DNA of 64,000 nucleotides from SZUA-35 sp963781035 (GTDB taxonomy: Bacteria; Actinomycetota; Acidimicrobiia; Acidimicrobiales; SZUA-35). How positions within the stretch are numbered: position 1 is the stretch's first letter; each line of letters begins with the position of its first letter. The position numbers and the translations under genes are program-made. This document shows positions 28,033 through 36,515 of this stretch, piece after piece. The notes under the pieces are model-generated. The model worked only from the letters and a program-made list of their open reading frames with translations, did no database searches and was not told the DNA's origin. The stretch covers positions 992,001-1,056,000 of the forward strand of contig CAWAEN010000004.1 in the NCBI GenBank assembly GCA_963781035.1, read 5' to 3'.

Positions 28033-28991
28033 TGGACATCGTTGTGCTCGCCGAACACGATCGCGGTGTTCTCGCCGCGCCACCCTCGAGGCGCTCACCT
28101 TTGCGCGGTCGATCGGTGATGCCGAGATCGCAGTGCTGGTCTGCGGCGACCACGACTTCGCCGACGTGCTCGGGGCCCACGGCGCGTCGAGCGTCCATGT
28201 GGCCGAACACGAGTTGCTCGACGCCGACTACGGTCCAGACGCCTGGGGCCAGACGCTCGCCCTCTGGATCGACGAGCACGATCCGGACCTCGTGCTGGCG
28301 TGTGGCACATCGAAGGGCAACGAGGTCCTGGCCCAGGCTGCGGCCCGTCTCGATCTCCCGTTCGTGGCCAACGTGCGTCGAGCTCGACGACGACGCCGAC
28401 GAGATGACCCGCGTGCAATGGGGCGGTTCGCTGCTCGAGCGGGCATCTCTGGACGCGGACTCGAGGATCGTTTCGATCGCCCACCACGCAGTGGAAGCGG
28501 CGCCGAGGGTGGCGCAGCCGAGTGCGCGACGGAGTCGTTCGCTGCCGAGCTCGACGAATCGGCGGCGATCACGATCGTGCAGGGTCGCGAGATCGCCGAA
28601 GCCGGCGTCACCCTGTCGACGGCACCGGTCGTCGTCGGCGGTGGCCGTGCGATCGGCGGCGCAGCCGAGTTCGCACCGCTCGAGGAGCTCGCCGAGCTGC
28701 TCGGTGGACGAGTCGGCTGCTCGCGGGCGGTCACCAACAACGGGTGGCGTCCCCACTCCGATCAGGTCGGCCAGACCGGCACCCGGATCGCTCCCGAGCT
28801 CTACATCGCCAGCGGGATCTCCGGTGCCATCCAGCACTGGGTCGGGGCGATGGCGAGCAAGAAGATCCTGGCCATCAACACCGACCCCGAACGCGAACAT
28901 GGTGACCAAGGCCGACTACGCCGTGATCGGGGATCTCCACGAGGTGATCCCGGCGATCGTGGCCGAGATCAGGTCGCGGCGAGCGGGCTGA
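28032..28991 (+). CDS. etfA: Electron transfer flavoprotein alpha subunit (frameshifted)
   Basis: About 320 residues after joining frames. The N-terminal domain reads MDIVVLAEHDRGVLA...TLEALTFARSIGD and LVLACGTSKGNEVLAQAAARLDLPFVANV. The C-terminal FAD domain has VVVGGGRAIGG, GCSRAVTNNGWRPHSDQVGQTGTRI, LYIASGISGAIQHWVGAM and ILAINTDP followed by VTKADYAVIGDLHEVIP. These are the FAD-binding residues of the alpha subunit. Breaks near 28083 and 28507 look like one missing base, and near 28377 and 28899 like one extra base. It is coupled to etfB. Its end overlaps the convergent membrane-protein gene by about 23 bp. Confidence 0.9.
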   Translation: MDIVVLAEHDRGVLAAPPSRRSPLRGRSVMPRSQCWSAATTTSPTCSGPTARRASMWPNTSCSTPTTVQTPGARRSPSGSTSTIRTSCWRVAHRRATRSWPRLRPVSISRSWPTCVELDDDADEMTRVQWGGSLLERASLDADSRIVSIAHHAVEAAPRVAQPSARRSRSLPSSTNRRRSRSCRVARSPKPASPCRRHRSSSAVAVRSAAQPSSHRSRSSPSCSVDESAARGRSPTTGGVPTPIRSARPAPGSLPSSTSPAGSPVPSSTGSGRWRARRSWPSTPTPNANMVTKADYAVIGDLHEVIPAIVAEIRSRRAG

Positions 28992-29645
28992 CCGGAACCG
29001 CTCGGATCCGCCTGGCCAGCACCACTTCGATCCCGGCGGCCTTCATCGAGCGACGGAACCACCACAACCCGACGGCGATGGTCAGCGTCGTAGTCGCCGG
29101 TCCGAGGAACGCCTTGATGATCAGGAACTTCGCGATCGACTGGGTGAGGAGCAGGTAGAGCGTCACGCCGCCGTTGAGGAGGCTTGTCGCTGCCCAGAGA
29201 AATGACAGGCGGGGGAAGAACGCGTTGTACGCCGGCTCTTCTTTCGTCGCCTCGTCGATCGGGCAGAAGTCGTTGACCAGTCGCTCGGCCAGAGGGAAAC
29301 CCAGCGGGACCGACAGGAGGAAGGCGGTGCCGATCAGGGTCGTGCTGATGGTCGGCTGGATGAAGTAGGCGACGACGCTGCCGGTGGCGAGGGCCACGAT
29401 CGTCTTGGCCGTGTTGCCGACGATGCTGAGGATGACCAGACCGGCAATTCGATGGCCGTTGGCGTCGTTGGTAGGCGACCAATCCGAGCGACCACGCCAG
29501 TGCGGCGAGAACGGCCGGTGTGATGCCGACCGAACTGAACAAGCGCGAGGAAGATCACGAGCGGCACGATCTTCCCGGTGACCACGTTGACCCACGCATG
29601 GGAGACGATGGCTCTGAGCCCGGGGATGACGATGCGGCGATCCAC
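28969..29645 (-). CDS. VC0807-like membrane protein (two frameshifts)
   Basis: About 225 residues with five or six hydrophobic segments. It starts at GTG 29645 (MDRRIVIPGLRAIVSHAWVN), then GKIVPLVIFLALVQF, AVLAALAWSLGLVAYQRR, IVGNTAKTIVALATGSVVAYFIQP, LLSVPLGFPLAERLVNDFCP and FFPRLSFLWAATSLLNGGVTLYLLLTQS. This order matches the VC0807 family of actinobacterial membrane proteins, whose function is not known. Frames change near 29540 and 29470. It converges with etfA and overlaps its last codons. Confidence 0.7.
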
Positions 29646-29706
29646 ACTGTTTCATCGGTCACACTGCGTGATGTATGACCGCGAAAGGTGAAATCGGCCG
29701 AACGGC

Positions 29707-31871
29707 CTACCGAGACCGAAGGGCCAGTGGCAGGACGGGCCCGAATCCGGCGCCGGTCAGCGTGTGGGCCGCGATCGAGAGCGTCCAGCGGCTGTCGACC
29801 TCGTCGTCGATGAGCAGGACGGGCCCGGCGGCGATGTCGGCGGGAGGAACGGCCGTCTCGTCGACCGTCAACCGACCCCACACGTTGCTCACCTGGTGGG
29901 CCGAGTTGGACTGATCGGCCTGGTAGCCCGCATCGTGGTCTCTGTCGGTGACGGCAGCGTCGACGAGCGCCCGATGCACCGGGAGCTTGCCGAGCGTTCC
30001 GAGATGCTCGGCGATCGCGTTGATCAGGTCGTCGCGACGGCGCGACGGCATCGGACAGATCCAGGTCGGTCTGGCCTCCCAAGGCCACCGCTTCAGGATC
30101 TGGGCCAATGCGGTGACGAGATCGGCCGGGAGATCGGCCGCCTCGCCCCGGTCGGCAGCGGCGATCAGCCGCTCCACCACGGGCCCCCAACCTCCGTCGC
30201 CGACACGAGCGAGCGCCCTGCCCTCGGACGGTTGTCGCTCAGGAGCGATCTTGCCCTTCGGAGTCCCGAGCCCGGACGGCCACTGCTTGCGGGCATCGAT
30301 CACGACGTCGCCGCCGCGGAGGCGTTGGCCCGCTGCCGTCACGTCGGCGGGGTCGGTACTGAGATCTGGTCGGTGGTCGGTGCAGTTGTCGCATCGGCCG
30401 CAATCGTCGGCCTCGGCATCGTCGAGCGCTTCGCGGAGGTAGCGGAGGCGGCAGGTCGTGAGCGATGACCAGTCGCGCATCTGCTCGCCTTCGGCCCGGC
30501 GCAGCTGCTTCAAGCTGTCGACGAGCTCGTGGTTGTAGCTCCAGGGTTCGCTCGTCCTGGCCCAGCCGCCCTTGACTCGCTCGACGGCACCGTCCACATC
30601 GAGGATGTTCAACAGGGTCCCGAGGCGGGTGCGGCCGAGATTGACGTTGATCTCCAGCGCGGCCACCGACGAGGACCCGTGCATCTCGAGCTCGTCGAGG
30701 ACGGAGCGGCACGTGGCTTCGGTCGGCATCGAGACCGACTCGAACCATCGCCACACGGCGCCGTCCTCGGTCGGCCTCGGCAGCGCGATGACCGATGCCC
30801 GTTCGATGTTGCGGCCGGCGCGGCCGATCTGCTGGTAGTAGGCGACCGGTGATGGCGGCAGTCCGAGATGGATGCAGAACGCCATGTCGCCCTTGTCGAA
30901 ACCCATGCCGAGCGCCGAGGTGGCGACCAGAGCCTTCAGCTCGTTGTCCCGGAGTTGACGCTCGAGGAGCAAGCGCCGTTCCGGATCGACGCCTCCGCTG
31001 TATGCCTCGACGGCGTGGCCGCGGGATCGCAGCCAGGAGGCGGTGGTCTCGGCTTGATCCACGGTGAGGCAGTAGATGATGCCCGAGCCATCGAGCTCGT
31101 CGAGGTGAGTGCCCAGCCAGGCCAGTCGATGGGCGTCGTCCGGAAGGTCGACGACCGACAGATGAAGTGACGATCGGTCGAGCGACGTCCGGAGGACGAG
31201 GGTGTCCTCGCCCAGCTGGGCGGCGACGTCGTCGGTGACACGTTGGTTGGCGGTGGCTGTCGTGGCGAGGACGGGGGTCCAGGTCGGCAGATCCTCGAGC
31301 AGCCGACGGAGGCGACGATAATCCGGCCGGAAATCGTGGCCCCAGTCTGAGATGCAGTGGGCCTCGTCGCACACGAGTGCAAAGGCACGGGTGCGCATGG
31401 TGTCGAACACGCGACGTCGAAACCCGCATTGGCGAGTCGCTCGGGGGCGATCAGCAAGAGGTCGACCGTGTCGTCGTTGATTCGGGACTCGATCGAATCC
31501 CAGGCGTCGAGGTTCGACGAGTTGATGGTCTCGGCCGACAGGCCGAGACGGCGTGCTGCGTCGACCTGGTCTCGCATCAGGGCGAGAAGCGGTGACACGA
31601 CGACGGTGGGGCCCCATCCTCGGTCTCGAAGCATGCGCGTCGCCGAGAAGTAGACAGCGGACTTGCCGAAGCCGGTGCGGGCGACCAGCAGCGTCCGACG
31701 CCTCCCGGCCACGACCGCTCGAACGGCAGCCAGCTGTTCCGGCCTGGCTGTCGCATCCGGACCGGCCAGCGCCTTGACGTGGGCGTCGAGCTCCGACGCG
31801 ACCTCCGCATCGGTGGGGCGCCGAGGTTCGGCGATCACCGGTCGCTCATTGACGTCACCCGAGTCGCTCAC
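29707..31871 (-). CDS. RecQ-family ATP-dependent DNA helicase with C-terminal PRTase-like domain (one frameshift)
   Basis: About 721 residues from GTG 31871. Helicase core: ARTGFGKSAVYF (Walker A), CDEAHCISDWGHDFRPDYRR (DEAH box plus RecQ aromatic loop), ATTATAN, then ALGMGFDKGDMAFCIHLGLPPS and QQIGRAGR. A zinc-binding segment CRLRYLREALDD...CGRCDNC follows near residue 450. The last 200 residues resemble a phosphoribosyltransferase fold with VLLIDDEVDSRWTLS (PRPP-loop-like). The helicase unwinds DNA 3' to 5' in repair. One extra base near 31412 breaks the frame just before the DEAH box. The PRTase-like tail is unusual against E. coli RecQ, which has an HRDC domain instead. Confidence 0.87.
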
Positions 31872-31917
31872 GTTCGCACCGTAGGCGCGTTGCCCGCAGG
31901 TTGACGCTGTCGATGTT

Positions 31918-32967
31918 TCAGACGCTGGCCGGTTGGTCGGCATCCTCGAGTCGGCCGTCGGCGTGGATCGCGAATCGACCCTTGGTCGGACCGTGGTTGG
32001 GCTCGGGCGATGGCCATGGCCATCCGCCGAATTCGGTCGTCCGGTAGTCGGCGAACGCCTGGCGGATCTCGTCGTCGGTGTTCATCACGAACGGTCCGTA
32101 GCGGGCCACGGGCTCATTGATCGGGTGTCCCTGGAGGACGAGGCACTCGACTCCGCCCGGGCCGGCCACGAGGGCGACGTCGTTGTCGCTGGCCAGAAGT
32201 GCGCCGGTTCCTGCCTCGAGCGTCGTCCCGTCGATCGAGATCGACGAACCCTCGAATGCATAGAGCACTCGCTGGGTGGCCTCGGCCAGCGTCGGGGGCA
32301 AGGGTCATCGCGCTCCGGGTTCGAAGCTCAGATGCCAGACGGCGACCTCGGCCGCATGACGGGCGGCCCAGGAATTGGGTGGTGGTGCGGCGGCCACCGC
32401 GCCGAACAGTTCGCCGGCGATGACGGTGACGTCGACATTGGGGCCGTCACCGCCGAGGCGAACCGTTGGCGTGTCATCACGCCAGAGCATCGTGAAGTAG
32501 GGGTCGACCATCTTGTCCTCGGCCGGGAGGTTGAGCCAGATCTGGAACAGCTCGAGAGGATTCGGCTGATCTCGACGAAGCAGCGGGAACATCTCGCAAT
32601 GCTGGATCCCGGAGCCGGCCGTCATCCACTGGGTGTCGCCGTCGCCGAAACGAGCGGTGGCGCCGAGGGAGTCGGCGTGATCGATTCGCCCGGAACGGAC
32701 GTAGGTCACCGTCTCGAAACCTCGGTGGGGGTGCTGAGGGAAGCCGGGAACCACGGTGCCGTGGTACATGTTCCACCCGTCCTTGCCGCCGAAGTCCCGG
32801 CCGAGATCGCGGCCCTCCAGCGTGGCCGCCGGACCGAGTCGGTCGGTGCCCTCTGGATAGGCGTCGAGGTGGTGGGCGACGAAGAGGAATGGGTCGATGG
32901 TCGGCCATTGGGCGCCGAGCGGGAAGGTCTGTCTGATCGAATGGGTCTGCGGTGAAGCGGTCACCAA
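31918..32967 (-). CDS. Pirin family protein (interrupted near the middle)
   Basis: About 349 residues of a bicupin. The N-terminal cupin has GWNMYHGTVVPGFPQHPHRGFETVTYV (metal His/His/Glu), MTAGSGIQHCEMFP and LFQIWLNLPAEDKM, typical of pirin. The second cupin carries LYAFEGSSISIDG, LLASDNDVALVAGPGGVECLVLQGHPINEPVARYGPFVMNT and a WPWPSPEPNHG tail. A TGA at 32305-32307 interrupts the same frame. A neighbouring frame reads ARMTLPPTL, so one missing and one extra base within about 15 bp is the best explanation. Pirins are iron proteins, some with quercetinase activity. The role here is unknown. Start ATG 32967. Confidence 0.83.
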
Positions 32968-33013
32968 ATCAGGCTACCATCTAATTCAGATTCGAACTAC
33001 ATCGGGATTCGAA

Positions 33014-33443
33014 CTACCTCGAGTGATCCAACGACGGCTCGACGGCCACGGGTGGTGGCACCGCCATGTCCCAGAACTCGTGGAGGTGCTGGAACAGCCG
33101 GGCAAAGCCGAACACCGAGTCCGGTTTCGCGAAGAAGACATTGGCCCCGTTGCGGTAGGCGTGATCGACTCGGTCGAGGTCGGTGTTGGCCGAGAGGACC
33201 ACCACAGGCAGGGTGGCGGTGCGGGGTGACTCCCGGATCTCGGCCAGCATCTCGATCGCCGTCAGATCCGGCATCTCGAGGTCGAGGACGAGAAGGTCGG
33301 GAACATCGCCCGGCCTCGAAGCGATCGAGTACCTCGATACCGGAGGCGAACATCTCGGCCTCGACACCGTCGACCGTGTCGAGCGCGAGCGAGAGTCTCG
33401 AGCGGTCCTCGGCGTTGTCATCGATCATGAACCATCGCACCAT
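33014..33443 (-). CDS. Single-domain response regulator (one frameshift)
   Basis: About 143 residues starting MVRWFMIDDNAEDRSRL at ATG 33443. It has the receiver Asp pair (DD at 8-9), phospho-acceptor Asp in LLVLDLEMPDL, Ser in VVVLSANTD and Lys in VFFAKPD. It ends after a short proline-rich tail, with no output domain. One extra base near 33310 changes frame between FEAG and DVPDLLVLD. Such lone receivers act in phosphorelays or bind partner proteins. No histidine kinase lies nearby. Confidence 0.8.
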
Positions 33444-33566
33444 GCACCGAAGAGTACCCAGGGCCCTCCACGAGGTCGGCGACCTGAATCGACCCTTGCC
33501 GGCAGTCAATTTTCACTAGTCGCCCGGTCGCTCGAAGGAGCAGACGGTTGGCCCAGACGACCGGTT

Positions 33567-34580
33567 TCAGTCGACTTTGACCGTCACGACCATGCCACCG
33601 TGCTCGTCGATGCCGATCCACTCGCTGGCGATCGGTGGCGGCGGGATCTTGAAATCGACGTCGTCTGGATCAGACGCAACGACCTCGAGCGACACGCCGC
33701 CGCGAGCGGGATCGGGCACGACGATCAACGTCGATGGTGACATCTCACGGGCGGCCGAAGCGAGGAGCTCCTGTGCAAGGCGAAGCGTCAGGTGGGCACG
33801 TGCCGGGTCGACGTTCGGGTCGATCGTGGTTCCTGCCCGCCAGTCGATGCCGATGAACGCTCCGACGTCTTCGCGTAGTGCCAATGCCTCGATCTCGACG
33901 GCCAGCTTCAGGGGGTTCTCGGCGCCGTCGAACGGGTTTGCATCTTCGAGGGGGTTGGCGGCGACGCTGTAGCGCCAGGTCCTGGCGCTGCGAACGAGCT
34001 CGAGCTCCCACGCCATCGACGGGTTGTAGCCCGGGACGTCGAGGTCCTTGCCGTCGCCGGACACCAGCACGCCCGGAACGGTGGGGGCACGCTGTTTGGC
34101 CGCTTCGTCGGCGGCCTCCACGAGCTCGACCTGGAGTCGCTCGCTCTGATGGGTCAGCTCGAGGATCTCCGCCGCCTTCGCGTCGGCCGCTCGGTTCTGC
34201 GTGTCGATGATCGACTGTGCGTCGGCCAGCTCCTGCGTTCGTGCCGTCAGGGCAGTCTCGATCTGGGATCGGCTGGTTTCGGCATCGGCCCGTGCCGCCT
34301 CGACCTCGGCAGTGTTCGCCTCGGCCTCGGTGGCCCGGTCCTGTTCGGTGGCCAGCTCGGCGCGGAGTTCCTCGACGAGCTCATCGGCTGCCGAACGAGC
34401 GGTCTCCAGCTCGGTCACCTGGGCGTCGAGTTCTGTGTTCCTGGTTCGACTCGAGACGAGGTCCCGCTGGGCTGCGGCCAGGGTCTCCTGCGTGGAGGCA
34501 AGAGCTCCGCGCGACTGGAGCAGAATCATCAGCAGTACGAGTGCCAAGACGGCGAGGAGGACGACGAACACGACGAGCAC
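33567..34580 (-). CDS. Membrane-anchored coiled-coil protein, unknown
   Basis: Intact 337-residue protein not recognised as a named family. A single N-terminal membrane helix (MLVVFVVLLAVLALVLLMILLQ) comes first. About 140 residues of Ala/Glu-rich heptad-like coiled coil follow (LETARSAADELVEELRAELATEQDRATEAE), then a globular C-terminal domain of about 180 residues with FIGIDWRAGTTIDPNVDP and EWIGIDEHGGMVVTVKVD. The arrangement suggests an outer-face or cytoplasmic scaffold with a beta-rich head. It is divergent from polX with only 33 bp between the start codons, so the two share a promoter region. Confidence 0.7.
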   Translation of the reverse strand: MLVVFVVLLAVLALVLLMILLQSRGALASTQETLAAAQRDLVSSRTRNTELDAQVTELETARSAADELVEELRAELATEQDRATEAEANTAEVEAARADAETSRSQIETALTARTQELADAQSIIDTQNRAADAKAAEILELTHQSERLQVELVEAADEAAKQRAPTVPGVLVSGDGKDLDVPGYNPSMAWELELVRSARTWRYSVAANPLEDANPFDGAENPLKLAVEIEALALREDVGAFIGIDWRAGTTIDPNVDPARAHLTLRLAQELLASAAREMSPSTLIVVPDPARGGVSLEVVASDPDDVDFKIPPPPIASEWIGIDEHGGMVVTVKVD

Positions 34581-34613
34581 TGTCGCAGACTACCCATTGC
34601 CTACGATCGGGAC

Positions 34614-36386
34614 ATGGCGACCACCTCCAATGCTTCGATTCTTGCCATGCTCGACGAGCTGGTGACCTTGACGGCGCTGCAGGAGGGGAGTCCGCAGTCG
34701 TTCAAGGTCCGTGCGTACGAGAAGGCGAAGCAGGGTCTTCAGGCCGTGGTCGGCCCCATCGCGGATCTGACGGCCAGTGAACTGGTCGCCGTCAACGGCG
34801 TGGGAAAGTCGACGGCCACGAAGATCCGCGAGTTCGTCGACACCGGCGTCGTCGACAAGCTCGAGACGCTTCGTGCTGCGTTCCCCCCGGAGGTCGTCGC
34901 CCTCAGCCGGATCCCCGGTCTCGGACCCAAGACCCTGAAGCTGGTTCGTTCAGAACTGGGCGTGGAGAACGTCGATGATCTGCGTGCGGCCATCGCAGAG
35001 GAGAAGCTGCGAACGCTTCCAGGCCTCGGAGCGACGAGTGAGGCCAAGATCGCCAAGGCCATCGAGCGGTTGGGCCTGACTGGAAAGGACCAACGAACGC
35101 CGATTGCCGACGCGCTGCCCCTCGCCCAGCGTCTCGTCGCTGATCTCGAGGCCATCGATGGCGTCGATCGAGTGCAGTACTGCGGTTCGCTCCGACGGTT
35201 CTCCGAAACGATCGGCGACATCGACATCACCGTTTCCTCCGATGATCCGTCTTCGGTCATGGAGAGGGTGCGACATCATGTCGACGTGGCGGAGATCGTC
35301 GTCAGCGGCGATACGAAGACGTCGTTCCTCACCGCCGCTGGGCTGCAGGTCGACGTCCGGGTCGTTGCCGACAAGGAGTTCGGCGCTGCGACCCTCTACT
35401 TCACCGGGTCGAAGGCGCACAACATCGAGCTCCGCCAACGAGCGATCGATCGTGGGTTCACCCTCAACGAGTACGGGCTCTTCGACGTCGACGAGGAGAC
35501 GGGGAAACCCGGGCGCTGCGTTGCCCAGGCCACCGAGTCCGAGATCTACGAGGCACTCGGGCTGGGCTTCGTCCCGCCGCCGATGCGGGAGGCAACCGGC
35601 GAGATCGACGCCGCCGCGGTCGACTCGGATGCCGAGTTCCCCGAACTCATCGAGCGATCACACATTCGCGGTGACCTCCACTATCACACCGATCGATCCG
35701 GAGACGGGCGTTCGACCGTGGCCGAGATGGTGGCCGTTGCCGCTGCTGCGGGGTACGAGTATCTGGCCATCACTGACCACGGCGAAGATCTCGCCATCAA
35801 CGGTTCGACGGCGGACGAGATGCTCGAACATCGCGAGGTGATCCGTGACATCCAGGCCGATCACCCCGACCTGACGATCCTCTGGGGGTGCGAGCTGAAC
35901 ATCGGAGCCGATGGTGGCCTGGACTACACAGACGACTTCCGAGCGATGTTCGACTACACGGTGGCTTCGGTGCACTCGCACTTCGACCGTTCCGTGGCTG
36001 AGCAGACCGATCGGCTGATCGCAGCCATCGCCGACCCGACCGTGGATTCCATCGGTCACCTCACCGGTCGGTACATCGGCCGCCGCCCCGGCATCGAGAT
36101 CGACGTGGCGGCTGTGCTCGAGGCCCTGTTCGAGTACGACGTTGCGCTCGAGATCAATGGTGCCCTGCAACGTCTCGACGCCGCGTCCGATGTCGTGCGC
36201 CAGGCGGTGGCGAGGGGTGTGAAGCTCGTCATCAACACCGACAGTCACCACACATCGGAGCTCGGGCGTATGGAGTACGGCGTGCTGACGGCTCAGAGAG
36301 GCTGGGCACCGAGGGCGTCGGTCGTGAACTCATGGGAACGGGAACGGTTCCTCGAATGGGTCAGGAGCCACCGCGCAACTCGGTGA
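34614..36386 (+). CDS. polX: PolX: family X DNA polymerase with PHP 3'-5' exonuclease
   Basis: Intact 590-residue protein. The N-terminal 8-kDa-like HhH region (SFKVRAYEKAKQGLQ, VNGVGKSTATKIREF, IPGLGPKTLKLV) is followed by the polymerase palm with CGSLRRFSETIGDIDITV (catalytic Gly-Ser and DxD). The thumb has LYFTGSKAHNIELRQRA. The C-terminal PHP domain has GDLHYHTDRSGDG, LAITDHGEDLAI, WGCELNIG, VHSHFDRS, GHLTGRY and INTDSHHTSELG, the metal ligands of the 3'-5' exonuclease. It acts in gap-filling base excision repair. ATG 34614 is well placed; longer in-frame sequence upstream is the shadow of the divergent gene. Confidence 0.94.
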   Translation: MATTSNASILAMLDELVTLTALQEGSPQSFKVRAYEKAKQGLQAVVGPIADLTASELVAVNGVGKSTATKIREFVDTGVVDKLETLRAAFPPEVVALSRIPGLGPKTLKLVRSELGVENVDDLRAAIAEEKLRTLPGLGATSEAKIAKAIERLGLTGKDQRTPIADALPLAQRLVADLEAIDGVDRVQYCGSLRRFSETIGDIDITVSSDDPSSVMERVRHHVDVAEIVVSGDTKTSFLTAAGLQVDVRVVADKEFGAATLYFTGSKAHNIELRQRAIDRGFTLNEYGLFDVDEETGKPGRCVAQATESEIYEALGLGFVPPPMREATGEIDAAAVDSDAEFPELIERSHIRGDLHYHTDRSGDGRSTVAEMVAVAAAAGYEYLAITDHGEDLAINGSTADEMLEHREVIRDIQADHPDLTILWGCELNIGADGGLDYTDDFRAMFDYTVASVHSHFDRSVAEQTDRLIAAIADPTVDSIGHLTGRYIGRRPGIEIDVAAVLEALFEYDVALEINGALQRLDAASDVVRQAVARGVKLVINTDSHHTSELGRMEYGVLTAQRGWAPRASVVNSWERERFLEWVRSHRATR

Positions 36387-36515
36387 CGCGGTGGCGTGAT
36401 GGGCTCGACGCAGCCAAATCGGGCTCGGATGAGCCGAACGGCCCATATCCGGAGCACCGTCGGCCCATTGCGCTGCCTCGGCTCATGGTGCGGGTGGAGG
36501 TGCCGATGGGCCCCG

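Noticed and set aside
32305..32307. In-frame TGA inside the pirin gene, possible second selenocysteine
   Set aside because: No Cys/Sec site is known at this place in pirin and no SECIS-like hairpin follows. A missing base and an extra base within about 15 bp restore ARMTLPPTL, so a sequence error fits better.
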